44,971 nucleotides of DNA from JBOGGX01 sp050744245 (GTDB taxonomy: Bacteria > Actinomycetota > Acidimicrobiia > Acidimicrobiales > JBOGGX01), in assembly GCA_050744245.1 (NCBI GenBank), contig JBOGGX010000244.1, positions 1-44,971 of the forward strand, in the 5' to 3' direction. How positions within the stretch are numbered: the stretch's first letter is position 1; each line of letters starts with the position of its first letter. The notes under the pieces were generated by a model. The model saw only the letters and a program-made list of their open reading frames with translations, made no database searches and was not told where the DNA came from. The translations under genes were made by a program, and so were the position numbers. Positions 1-8,961 of the stretch are shown one piece after another.

Positions 1-1
1 C

Positions 2-415
2 GCCAAGGCCGCGGCCGGGGCCGTCACCGCCGCGGGCGCCACCGTCGCCGCCGGCGACGACGCCGAGCCCGAGCTGCTCCTGGTCGGCGGTCGGCCCGGG
101 TCGTTCGACGACGAGACGGCCGGCACGGTCACGGCGAAGGCGGTGGTGCCGATCACCCCGGTGCCCGTCACGGCCAAGGCCTTCGCCGTCCTCTCCCGGG
201 CGGGTTCGGTCTACGTGCCCGACTTCGTGAGCCTGGCCGCTCCGGTGCTCGCCGGATTCGACCCGGACGGCGGCGACCCGGTCGATCGGGTCAGGGCCCT
301 GACGGCCGAGCTGGCGGGCGAGGGGACGGGGCTGTGGATGGCTGCGATCGCCCGGGCCGAGGAGTTCCTCGCGTCCTGGCAGCCGGCGCTGCCGTTCGGT
401 CGCCCGTTGGCCTGA
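2..415 (+). CDS. C-terminal fragment of a probable Glu/Leu/Phe/Val dehydrogenase-like protein (5' end outside window)
   Basis: An open frame enters from the left edge and ends in TGA at 413-415, giving 137 residues without a start. The best clue is the stretch around residues 60-80, where 'VPDFVSLAAPVLAG' resembles the 'VPD-x-x-ANAGG' segment near the end of the NAD-binding domain of ELFV dehydrogenases. A following helix-rich tail would suit the C-terminal helices of that family. The dinucleotide-binding motif and catalytic lysine would lie upstream of the window. The family assignment is tentative; another Rossmann-type dehydrogenase is possible. The gene converges on the minus-strand gene at 484-918. 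Confidence 0.45.
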   Translation, partial: AKAAAGAVTAAGATVAAGDDAEPELLLVGGRPGSFDDETAGTVTAKAVVPITPVPVTAKAFAVLSRAGSVYVPDFVSLAAPVLAGFDPDGGDPVDRVRALTAELAGEGTGLWMAAIARAEEFLASWQPALPFGRPLA

Positions 416-483
416 CCGTTCTCTGTCGAGTTACGCCCGCAGAGCCCGCGTACGTCTCCACAGAACCGCGGAGGCGTCGCTGG

Positions 484-918
484 TCAGTTCGAGCCGGCGA
501 TCCCGGCGCCGAGGACCAGCACGATGAAGATGACATACAGCAGGAGGAGGACGATAAGGACGGTGCCGATGATGCCGAGGATGAAGCCCGCCTGGGCCAT
601 TCCTCGGCCACCGATCGTGCCCCCGGAGGCGTCGATCTCGTTCATGGCCCGCTTGCCGATGACCAGCGCGAACGGGGCCACGATCTGGCACACGACGACA
701 CCGACGACGCCGAGGATGAGGGCCAGCGTGGCCTGGGGGTGATCCTGCGGTGGTCCATAGGGTTGATAGCCCTGCTGGTAGCCGGGGTACGGCGGCGGGT
801 AGCCCGGCTGGCCCGGCGGCGGGTAGCCGGGCGGCGGCGGCGCTGGATACTGCCCTGGGTACTGCCCCGGCGGCGGTGGGGGCGGCTGCGAACCCTCGTC
901 GTACGGCGGGTAGCTCAT
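484..918 (-). CDS. DUF4190-type proline-rich membrane protein
   Basis: The 144-residue product has a cytoplasmic-looking N-terminal half (about residues 1-62) dominated by Pro, Gly and Tyr, with repeated PPPG and GYPPP patterns. Two hydrophobic segments follow, at about 65-90 and 107-140. Between them is a polar loop containing 'GKRAMNEIDASGG', which matches the inter-helix loop of DUF4190 proteins (a G-x-x-A hairpin followed by 'GG.GMA.AG'). Such proteins are common actinobacterial envelope proteins of unknown role. The gene is divergent from the flavoprotein at 990, sharing a 71-bp intergenic space. No enzymatic motif is visible. Confidence 0.8.
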   Translation of the reverse strand: MSYPPYDEGSQPPPPPPGQYPGQYPAPPPPGYPPPGQPGYPPPYPGYQQGYQPYGPPQDHPQATLALILGVVGVVVCQIVAPFALVIGKRAMNEIDASGGTIGGRGMAQAGFILGIIGTVLIVLLLLYVIFIVLVLGAGIAGSN

Positions 919-989
919 TGCCGACGATCTTTACAGACCGGGCCACTCCGATGGGATCGGACAAGGATCGGACAGGTAGAAAGGGGCCC

Positions 990-2366
990 ATGACCCGAGC
1001 CGACGTCGTCGTCATCGGGATGGGCCCTGGGGGTGAGCACGTCGCCGGCGAGCTGGCCGCCGCCGGGCTCGACGTGGTCGGCATCGATCGCCGGCTGCTC
1101 GGCGGCGAGTGCCCCTACTGGGGTTGCGTCCCCACCAAGATGATGGTCCGGGCCGCCGACGCCCTGGCCGAGGCCCGCCGCATCCCCGGCCTGGCCGGGC
1201 GATCGACCGTCGAGCCCGACTGGGCGCCCGTGGCCGCGCGCATCCGCGCCGAGGCGACCGACAACTGGGACGACGCGGTCGCGGTCGAGCGGTTCGAGGG
1301 CCAGGGCGGGCGTTTCGTCCGCGGCGCCGGTCGTCTGGTCGGACGGGGTGTGGTCGAGGTCGACAACGAGACCTACGAGGCCGACCGGGCGGTCGTCCTG
1401 GCCACAGGGACCGAACCGGCCATCCCACCGATCCCGGGCCTCGACCGGGTCGACCACTGGACCAATCGCGACGCGGTCGAGACGACGACGCGGCCCGAAT
1501 CCCTCATCGTGCTCGGTGGCGGCGCCATCGGGGCCGAGCTCGCCCAGGTGTTCGCCCGCTTCGGCACGGAGGTCACCGTGGTCGAGGCGCTCGACCGGCT
1601 GGTGGCCAACGAGGAACCCGAGATCGGGGCCCGACTGGCCGACGTCTTCGAGAGCGACGGCATCACGGTGCACACCGGCGTCAAGGTCGTCGGCGCCGAA
1701 GGGAACGGCGAGGGGGACGGCGCCGAGATCGTGGTCCGGCTCGAGGACGGCAGGTCGCTGAGCGCCCAACGGCTCCTCGTCGCCACGGGGCGCCGGACCG
1801 ATCTGGCCGCAGTCGGCGCGGGCGCGGTGGGCATCGACGAGTCGGCGCCGGCCGTCCCGGTCGACGAGCACCTGCGGGTCGTCGGTGCCGACCGGATGTG
1901 GGCCGTGGGCGACGTCACCGGAAAGGGCGCCTTCACCCACGTGGCCATGTACCAGGCCCGCATCGCCATCGACGACATCCTCGGCCGCGACCACCGCCCG
2001 GCCGACTACAAGGCGCTGCCCCGAGTCACGTTCACCGACCCTGAGGTGGGCAGCGTCGGACGCACGGCGGCCGCGGCGCGGCAGGCGCGGGTCGAGGTGC
2101 GGACGGGCTCGACCGACGTGGCCACGACGGCGCGTGGTTGGATCCACCGGGCCGACGGCATCATCAAGCTCGTGGCCGACGCCGATCGCCGGGTCCTGGT
2201 CGGGGCAACGGTGATGGCCCCGAGCGGCGGCGAGGTCCTCGGGCTCCTCGCGCTCGCCGTTCATGCCGAGGTGCCCGTCGACGACCTGCGGTCGATGATC
2301 TACGCCTACCCGACGCTTCATCGCGGCGTCCAGGATGCCCTGCGGGACCTGGCCGACCGATGGTGA
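990..2366 (+). CDS. FAD/NAD(P)-dependent pyridine nucleotide-disulfide oxidoreductase family protein
   Basis: The 458-residue flavoprotein belongs to the dihydrolipoamide dehydrogenase/mercuric reductase superfamily. It has an N-terminal FAD-binding GxGxxG ('GMGPGG', about residue 10), the redox disulfide in 'GECPYWGCVPTK' (CX4C, about 42-47), a second Rossmann motif 'LGGGAIGAELA' (about 175) and the FAD motif 'WAVGDVTG' (about 305). The C-terminal interface reads 'YAYPTLHRG', so the His and Glu of the Lpd-type catalytic dyad are replaced by Tyr and Arg. The longer upstream frame is not used because ATG at 990 follows a purine-rich AAAGGGG site and starts right at the FAD fold. The substrate is unknown; it is not an obvious lipoamide dehydrogenase because no 2-oxoacid dehydrogenase genes are nearby. 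Confidence 0.85.
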   Translation: MTRADVVVIGMGPGGEHVAGELAAAGLDVVGIDRRLLGGECPYWGCVPTKMMVRAADALAEARRIPGLAGRSTVEPDWAPVAARIRAEATDNWDDAVAVERFEGQGGRFVRGAGRLVGRGVVEVDNETYEADRAVVLATGTEPAIPPIPGLDRVDHWTNRDAVETTTRPESLIVLGGGAIGAELAQVFARFGTEVTVVEALDRLVANEEPEIGARLADVFESDGITVHTGVKVVGAEGNGEGDGAEIVVRLEDGRSLSAQRLLVATGRRTDLAAVGAGAVGIDESAPAVPVDEHLRVVGADRMWAVGDVTGKGAFTHVAMYQARIAIDDILGRDHRPADYKALPRVTFTDPEVGSVGRTAAAARQARVEVRTGSTDVATTARGWIHRADGIIKLVADADRRVLVGATVMAPSGGEVLGLLALAVHAEVPVDDLRSMIYAYPTLHRGVQDALRDLADRW

Positions 2367-2455
2367 CTCGAGCGAGCCCGACGCCCTCCTCGCGCTGAGC
2401 TGGGCCACGCCCACCGCGCTGCGCCCGAGCAGGACCCGCCGGGCGTGATCGAGCG

Positions 2456-2608
2456 TCACCAGGGTGTGCCTGGCCTCGGCCGCCAGGTAGGGTCGGTGGC
2501 GTACCGCAGGACCCGGGCGTCGACCGCGGCCACCTCGATGGCGGCGTCGATGCACTCGGGTGGGGCCTCGGGCGAGACGCCAAGCAGCTCGTACGGGTCA
2601 CGCTCCAC
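2456..2608 (-). pseudogene. J-domain-like small gene after guaA, frameshifted
   Basis: A GTG at 2608 lies six bases beyond the guaA stop. It opens a 50-residue frame starting 'VERDPYELLGVSPEAPPE', which is typical of the first helix of DnaJ-like domains. The frame then collapses into 'TWRPRPGTPW' and a TGA. If one base is added near 2490, the reading continues as 'LAAEARHTLVTLDHARRVLLG', which resembles the last J-domain helix. The HPD tripeptide that activates DnaK is absent in either frame. I read this as a decayed or mis-sequenced J-like gene co-transcribed with guaA. Its true 3' end cannot be set, because the corrected frame stays open into the convergent gene. Confidence 0.4.
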
Positions 2609-2614
2609 CTGTGC

Positions 2615-4159
2615 CTACTCCCACTCGATGGTGCCGGGCGGCTTCGAAGTGATGTCGTAGGCCACCCGGTTGACGCCGTCGACCTCGTTGATGATCCGAC
2701 TGGCGACTCGCTCGAGCAGCTCGTAGGGCAGACGGGCCCAGTCGGCGGTCATGGCGTCCTCGCTGGTGACGGCGCGCACCACGATCGGGTAGGCGTAGGT
2801 GCGCTCGTCGCCCATCACGCCGACGGTGCGGATGTCGGGCAACACGGCGAACGCCTGCCACACCTCGCGTTCGAGCCCGGCCCGCTTGATCTCCTCCCTG
2901 ACGATCGCATCGGCCCGCCGCAGCAACGCCAGCTTGTCCGGGGTGACCTCGCCGATGATGCGAACGGCCAGCCCGGGACCAGGGAACGGCTGGCGCCACA
3001 CGATCTCCTCGGGCAGGCCCAGCTCCTCGCCGACCCGGCGCACCTCGTCCTTGAACAGGTTGCGCAGGGGCTCGACCAGTTCGAACTCCATGTCGTCGGG
3101 GAGCCCGCCGACGTTGTGGTGGCTCTTGATGCGGGCCGCGTCCGGGGTGCCGGACTCGATCACGTCGGGGTACAGCGTGCCCTGCACCAGGAAGCGGGCG
3201 TCCTCGACGCCGGCGGCGGCCTCCTCGAAGACCCGGATGAACAGCTCGCCGATGGCCTTGCGCTTCTCCTCCGGGTCGACCGTGCCCCGCAGCCGGTCAT
3301 GGAAGCGGTCGGCCGCCATGACGTGGATGAGCTCGATGTGCTGGTGACGGTGGAAGGTGTCGACCACCTGCTCGGCCTCGCCCGCGCGCAGCAGGCCGGT
3401 GTCGACGAAGACGCAGGTGAGCTGGGGACCGACCGCCTTGTGGACCAGCGCCGCGGCCACGGCGGAGTCGACCCCGCCGGACAGCCCGCAGATGACCCGG
3501 GCCGACCCGACCTGGTCGCGGACCTGCGCGACCGCCGTCTCGATGATCGACGACATCGTCCACATTGGACGACAGCCGCACGCGTCGTACAGGAACCGCT
3601 TGAGCACCTCCTGACCCAGAGGGGTGTGCGAGACCTCCGGGTGGAACTGGACGGCGAAGACCCTGCGGTCCGAGTCCTCGAACGCCGCGGCCGGGCAGTC
3701 GCTGGTGCTGGCCAGGATGGTGAACCCGGGCGGGGCCGCGGTGATGGTGTCGAAATGGCTCATCCACACCGGTTGCGTGGCCGGCTGGTCGGGGCCGAGG
3801 ACGACGCCGTCGTTCACCCGGGTGAGCTCGGTGCGGCCGTATTCGCCGCGATCGGTGCGCGACACCTCGCCGCCCAGCTCGCGGGCGACGAGTTGGGCGC
3901 CGTAGCAGATTCCGAGCACGGGGACGCCGAGCTCGAACACGGCGGGGTCGAGTCGGGGGGCCCCCGCCACGTACACCGACTTGGGCCCGCCGGAGAGGAT
4001 GAGCCCGGCCGGGCGCCGGGCCGCGACCTCCGCTGCGGTGATCGAGTGGGGAACGATCTCCGAGTAGACGTGGGCCTCGCGTACCCGGCGGGCGATGAGT
4101 TGGGCGTACTGCGCGCCGAAGTCGACGACGAGGACCGTAGCGAGGGCGGTGCTCCCCAA
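2615..4159 (-). CDS. guaA: GMP synthase (glutamine-hydrolysing)
   Basis: The 514-residue enzyme makes GMP from XMP, ATP and glutamine in the cytoplasm. The N-terminal class I amidotransferase domain has the nucleophile elbow 'GICYGAQL' and the 'FHPEVSH' His/Glu of the triad. The ATP-pyrophosphatase domain has the P-loop 'SGGVDSAVAA' at about residue 222. The C-terminal dimerisation domain ends in 'DITSKPPGTIEWE', the usual terminus of the family. Length is standard. Translation appears to begin at TTG 4159, directly adjoining the TAA of the upstream IMPDH-like gene with no spacer. This suggests translational coupling of the two purine genes. Confidence 0.97.
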   Translation of the reverse strand: MGSTALATVLVVDFGAQYAQLIARRVREAHVYSEIVPHSITAAEVAARRPAGLILSGGPKSVYVAGAPRLDPAVFELGVPVLGICYGAQLVARELGGEVSRTDRGEYGRTELTRVNDGVVLGPDQPATQPVWMSHFDTITAAPPGFTILASTSDCPAAAFEDSDRRVFAVQFHPEVSHTPLGQEVLKRFLYDACGCRPMWTMSSIIETAVAQVRDQVGSARVICGLSGGVDSAVAAALVHKAVGPQLTCVFVDTGLLRAGEAEQVVDTFHRHQHIELIHVMAADRFHDRLRGTVDPEEKRKAIGELFIRVFEEAAAGVEDARFLVQGTLYPDVIESGTPDAARIKSHHNVGGLPDDMEFELVEPLRNLFKDEVRRVGEELGLPEEIVWRQPFPGPGLAVRIIGEVTPDKLALLRRADAIVREEIKRAGLEREVWQAFAVLPDIRTVGVMGDERTYAYPIVVRAVTSEDAMTADWARLPYELLERVASRIINEVDGVNRVAYDITSKPPGTIEWE

Positions 4160-5323
4160 TTACCGTCCCATCCCGACGCCCTGGGCCTTCTGCAGGGCCT
4201 TGCCCTCGGTCTGGAGCGCGGGGGCGACCATGACCTCCGCCTTCTGGAACTCCTTGACGCTGGCGTAGCCGCAGGTGGCCATCGACGTGCGCAGGGCGCC
4301 GAACAGGTTGAGCCGGCCGTCGTTTTCGTGGGCCGGGCCGACCAGGATCTCCCTCAGCGTGCCCCGCACGCCGACCCGCACCCGCGCCCCGCGGGGCAGG
4401 GTCGGATGGAACGTCGCCATCCCCCAGTGGGTGCCGCGACCCGGTGCCTCGGCCGCCGCCGCGAGGGGCGAGCCGAGCATGACCGCGTCGGCGCCGCACA
4501 CGATGGCCTTGGCGATGTCGCCCCCCGTGCCCATGCCGCCGTCGGCGATCACGTGGACGTACACGCCGGTCTCGTCGAGGTGGCGCATGCGGGCGGCCCG
4601 GGCGTCGGCGATCGCGGTGGCCTGGGGCACCCCGATGCCGAGCACGCCCCTGGTGGTGCAGGCGTGGCCCGGGCCGACGCCGACGAGCACGCCGACCGCG
4701 CCCGTGCGCATCAGGTGGAGGGCGCCCTGGTAGCTGGCACAGCCGCCCACGACGACGGGGATGTCGAGCTCGCGGATGAACCGCTTGAGGTTGAGTGGTT
4801 CGACCGCGGTGGAGACGTGCTCCGCCGACACCACCGTGCCCTGGATCACGAGCATGTCGAGCTCGGCTGCGGCCACGTGCTCGGCGAAGATGGCCGCCCG
4901 CTGCGGGGTGACCGAGCCGCAGGACACCACGCCCGCGTCGTTCAGCTGGCGGATCCGTTCGCCGATCAGCTCCGGCTTGACCGACTCGGCGTAGATCTCC
5001 TGCATGCGCAGGGTGGCCTTGTCGGCCGGCAGCTCGGCGATCTCCTCCAGGTAGGGCTCCGGATCGTCGTAGCGGCTCCACAGCCCTTCGAGGTTGAGCA
5101 CGCCGACGCCGCCCAGCTCACCGATCTCGATGGCGGTCGCCGGGCTGACGACGCCGTCCATGGCCGAGCCCATGACGGGGAGGTCGAAGCGGAACGCGTC
5201 GATCTCCCATGAGATATCGACGTCCTCGGGGTCGCGCGTCCGCCGACTCGGGACGATGGCGATGTCGTCGAACCCGTAGGCCCGGCGCCCGGTCTTTCCC
5301 AGCCCGATCTCGACCTCAGCCAC
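4160..5323 (-). CDS. guaB3: GuaB3-family IMP dehydrogenase/GMP reductase-related protein
   Basis: This is a (beta/alpha)8 protein of about 387 residues from GTG 5323. That start follows an AAAGGGA site and gives the family-typical N-terminus 'AEVEIG.GK..RRAYGFDD'. An ATG 27 bases upstream would place the ribosome site inside the coding region. The catalytic loop 'GVGPGHACTTRGVLGIG' keeps the IMPDH/GMPR cysteine. The tandem CBS domains of classical GuaB are absent, as expected for GuaB3. Members have been described both as CBS-less IMP dehydrogenases and as GMP reductases, so the direction of the reaction is not settled. Abutting guaA places it in guanine nucleotide supply. Confidence 0.9.
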   Translation of the reverse strand: MAEVEIGLGKTGRRAYGFDDIAIVPSRRTRDPEDVDISWEIDAFRFDLPVMGSAMDGVVSPATAIEIGELGGVGVLNLEGLWSRYDDPEPYLEEIAELPADKATLRMQEIYAESVKPELIGERIRQLNDAGVVSCGSVTPQRAAIFAEHVAAAELDMLVIQGTVVSAEHVSTAVEPLNLKRFIRELDIPVVVGGCASYQGALHLMRTGAVGVLVGVGPGHACTTRGVLGIGVPQATAIADARAARMRHLDETGVYVHVIADGGMGTGGDIAKAIVCGADAVMLGSPLAAAAEAPGRGTHWGMATFHPTLPRGARVRVGVRGTLREILVGPAHENDGRLNLFGALRTSMATCGYASVKEFQKAEVMVAPALQTEGKALQKAQGVGMGR

Positions 5324-5399
5324 CCAACCGGTCCCTTTCGTGCGCGGCATCGATGGGCCCGAGTCTACCGGCGACCGTCGGACCGCCCGGACACCGGGC

Positions 5400-5810
5400 T
5401 CAGGGCGTCGGGGGCCGGACGCCGCTCCTGAGCGCCTTCAGGATCTGGCGGGCGATGGCCGAGTTCATCTCGTAGACGAGCGAGTTGCGGGCGTCCCTGG
5501 CCTGCTTGACCACGCTGCCGCCGGTGAGCTCCTCGACCATGTCGAGCCCGTCGATCAGCGCCTGCTTGGTGGTGTCGGTGGCCTTGTAGCCGAGGTCGGT
5601 GATGGCCCTGACCACCTCGCTCTCCTTGACCGGGCCGGGGGCGGCCGACGCGATGATGCGCAGCGCCTCCTTGGTCAGCTCGGCGCCCTGCTCGATCGCC
5701 TGGACCGGCGTGAGGTGGCCCGCCGCCTCGCCGTCGATCGACGCCAGCCAGCGCCGCACCTTGGTGACCAGCTCGGCGTGCGTCTCCCCCTCGAACGACA
5801 GTGTCGCCAT
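5400..5810 (-). CDS. conserved-looking hypothetical protein, all-alpha, 136 aa
   Basis: I do not recognise the family. The product starts 'MATLSFEGETHAELV' and is soluble, with no signal peptide or membrane segment. Regular helical heptads alternate with short turns, including 'TKVRRWLAS', 'TKEALRIIAS' and 'TKQALIDGLDMVEEL'. The 'VKESEVVRAITDLGY' section resembles a small winged-helix or helical-bundle element, but this is only an impression. Codon use matches its neighbours, and the ATG opens immediately after the palindromic intergenic element at 5845-5896. It lies upstream of guaB3 on the same strand with a 76-bp gap. Confidence 0.6.
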   Translation of the reverse strand: MATLSFEGETHAELVTKVRRWLASIDGEAAGHLTPVQAIEQGAELTKEALRIIASAAPGPVKESEVVRAITDLGYKATDTTKQALIDGLDMVEELTGGSVVKQARDARNSLVYEMNSAIARQILKALRSGVRPPTP

Positions 5811-5821
5811 CGAGCCAGAAC

Positions 5822-5925
5822 GCTACCGCCGGCCCAACCCCCTGCGAATGTTCGGTGGAACCTGCCCGGAAAAGGGCAACATCCACCGAACATTCGCTAC
5901 CGCCGGCCCAACCCCCGTGCGAATG
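5822..5925. repeat. intergenic palindromic element with partial direct repeat (copy 1)
   Basis: A perfect 15-bp inverted repeat (CGAATGTTCGGTGGA at 5845-5859 and its complement at 5882-5896) encloses a second stem, TGCCC/GGGCA, around GGAAAA. Together they form one long hairpin. The 21-base sequence before the palindrome, beginning GCTACCGCCGGCCC (from 5822), recurs 74 bases later (from 5896) and leads again into GCGAATG, so a second, truncated unit follows. The element lies between the NUDIX gene stop and the hypothetical gene at 5400-5810. A related copy is at 18184-18235. Confidence 0.85.
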
Positions 5926-5953
5926 TGGTGCGCGGGTCGAGCGACGACGAGAG

Positions 5954-6658
5954 CTACGGGTGGTCGATTCCGGCGGGCAGGTCGAGGGCCAGGGCCAGGA
6001 GCTGGCGCAGCATCGCCGCGGTCGCGCCCCACACCGTGTCGCCGACCAGCTCGAAGAAGAAGATCGGGCGCTCCTCGCCCTCCCAGGTCCACCGCTCCTC
6101 GCGGTAGACCTCGTCGAGCAGCAGCTCGGCCACGGGCACGAGCAGCACGGCGTCGACCTCGGCCGGATTCGGCTTCAGCTCGGGTCGGCCACCGGCCACC
6201 AGGCCGACGTGGGGGACGATGAACGACCGGTTCCTGATGGTGCGCAGGTGATCGAGCTCGCCGAGCACGTCGACCGAGGCGGGCACCAGCCCGATCTCCT
6301 CCTCGGTCTCGCGCCGGGCCGCGTCGACCAGGGTCTCGCCCGGCTCCGACAACCCGCCGGGGAACGACACCTCGCCCCGATGGGAACGAAGCCCCTGACC
6401 CCGGCGGGTGAGGATCACGAACAGCTCGCCGTCGTCCTCGTAGAACGGGGCCAGCACCGACGAGGCCCGGTCGGTGCGGTCGGTGGGGTCGACCTCGATC
6501 TCCGACGGATGGCCGATGCGCCCGGCGAACACCCGCCGCAGCCGGTGGACGGTGACGACCCGGTCCGTGGCGCTCAGGTCGGCCCATGGCGCGGGCCCGC
6601 CCGGACGGGAGCCGGCGGGCCGGGGGATGGGCTGGGGCCCGCCTCGGGCGGGCGCCAC
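5954..6658 (-). CDS. NUDIX hydrolase, CoA pyrophosphatase-like
   Basis: The cytoplasmic NUDIX hydrolase is about 234 residues long. The Nudix box is intact ('GGLSEPGETLVDAARRETEEEIGL'-type, with the REXXEE metal-binding core). It is preceded by 'RRGQGLRSHRGEVSFPGG', which fits the extended signature of CoA/NudL-type pyrophosphatases that cleave CoA to 4'-phosphopantetheine and 3',5'-ADP. The start is uncertain: the open frame extends to 6802, but that would overlap the small gene at 6679-6852. GTG 6658 or a CTG near 6682 are therefore more plausible. No strong ribosome site decides between them. Other nucleoside diphosphate substrates cannot be excluded. Confidence 0.85.
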   Translation of the reverse strand: MAPARGGPQPIPRPAGSRPGGPAPWADLSATDRVVTVHRLRRVFAGRIGHPSEIEVDPTDRTDRASSVLAPFYEDDGELFVILTRRGQGLRSHRGEVSFPGGLSEPGETLVDAARRETEEEIGLVPASVDVLGELDHLRTIRNRSFIVPHVGLVAGGRPELKPNPAEVDAVLLVPVAELLLDEVYREERWTWEGEERPIFFFELVGDTVWGATAAMLRQLLALALDLPAGIDHP

Positions 6659-6678
6659 CGAGCCGTTGGCGTCGTCGG

Positions 6679-6852
6679 TCAGCGCTCGCTCGGATCGGCC
6701 GCCGCCGTGGCCTCGGCCGCGAGCGAGTCGAGCAGCTCGCGCATCCCCGCCGTCTTGAGGTTGCTGATCACCCGACCGGGCGTCGTCTCGCCCTTCTCCC
6801 ACTCCATCCAGAGGGCCAGCAGCTTCTGGGGGTCGGGCGGTGGCGTGTCCAC
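6679..6852 (-). CDS. small conserved-looking protein (57 aa) between groEL and the NUDIX gene
   Basis: A GTG at 6852 starts a 57-residue frame, 'VDTPPPDPQKLLALWMEWEKG', ending '...AADPSER'. Most of the protein is a helical, charged stretch ('KLLALWMEWEKGETTPGRV' then 'NLKTAGMRELLDSLA') with natural-looking amino-acid composition, unlike the arginine-rich shadow frames around it. It begins 21 bases after the groEL stop, and its TGA lies just upstream of the likely NUDIX start. It fits a three- or four-gene groESL operon. The function is unknown. Confidence 0.65.
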   Translation of the reverse strand: MDTPPPDPQKLLALWMEWEKGETTPGRVISNLKTAGMRELLDSLAAEATAAADPSER

Positions 6853-6873
6853 GCCAGCACCCTACCGGCGACC

Positions 6874-8553
<1,680 letters not shown>

Positions 8554-8555
8554 CC

Positions 8556-8849
8556 CTACTTCTTCACGGTGGCGAGCACGTCGCGCGCCGAGAGGATCAG
8601 CAGGTCCTCGCCCTCGATGGTGATCTCGGTGCCGCCGTACTTCGAGTAGACGACGGTGTCGCCGGTCGTGATGTCCATGGGGATGAGGTCGCCCGAGCGC
8701 TCTGAGCGCTTGCCGGGGCCGACGGCGAGCACCTCACCCTGCTGGGGCTTCTCCTTGGCGGTGTCGGGGATGACCAGGCCGCTGGCCGTGGTCTCCTCCG
8801 ACTCGCCAGGGCGTACGACGATGCGGTCCTCGAGGGGCTGCAGATTCAT
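8556..8849 (-). CDS. groES: 10 kDa co-chaperonin GroES
   Basis: The 97-residue protein is the lid of the GroEL ring. It begins 'MNLQPLEDRIVVRPGESEETTASGLVIPD', with the mobile loop at about 17-30 ending in the hydrophobic 'GLVIPD'. It closes with the family-typical 'DLLILSARDVLATVKK'. ATG 8849 is preceded by GGAGG seven bases upstream. A CIRCE operator lies 24 bases further up, so expression should be repressed by HrcA and released on heat shock. Confidence 0.98.
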   Translation of the reverse strand: MNLQPLEDRIVVRPGESEETTASGLVIPDTAKEKPQQGEVLAVGPGKRSERSGDLIPMDITTGDTVVYSKYGGTEITIEGEDLLILSARDVLATVKK

Positions 8850-8873
8850 TCCAACGCCTCCGTTTGGCAGCTG

Positions 8874-8900
8874 TTAGCACTCTCACTTGGCGAGTGCTAA
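8874..8900 (-). promoter_or_regulatory. CIRCE operator (HrcA binding site) upstream of groESL
   Basis: The exact consensus TTAGCACTC-N9-GAGTGCTAA occurs at 8874-8882 and 8892-8900. Such sites bind the heat-shock repressor HrcA. It lies in the groES leader, 25 bases before the start codon, and touches the putative -10 hexamer. Confidence 0.97.
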
Positions 8901-8929
8901 CGATACGCAGACCCCACGACCGAACGCAA
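8900..8929 (-). promoter_or_regulatory. putative sigma-70-type promoter of groESL
   Basis: On the minus strand TTGCGT (8929-8924) is followed after 18 bases by TATCGT (8905-8900), whose last base is shared with the CIRCE element. The arrangement fits HrcA blocking the promoter or early transcription. Confidence 0.6.
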
Positions 8930-8961
8930 CCGCGCCGAGGCTCGCTCGGGCCGGCTCGCAC

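Noticed and set aside
915..2555. 546-codon minus-strand frame opposite the flavoprotein
   Set aside because: Only its first about 35 residues resemble a J-domain helix. The rest is antisense to a recognised enzyme and has shadow-like composition.
3116..5212. Long plus-strand frame across guaA and guaB3
   Set aside because: It is antisense to two confidently assigned genes. No ribosome site or motif is present.
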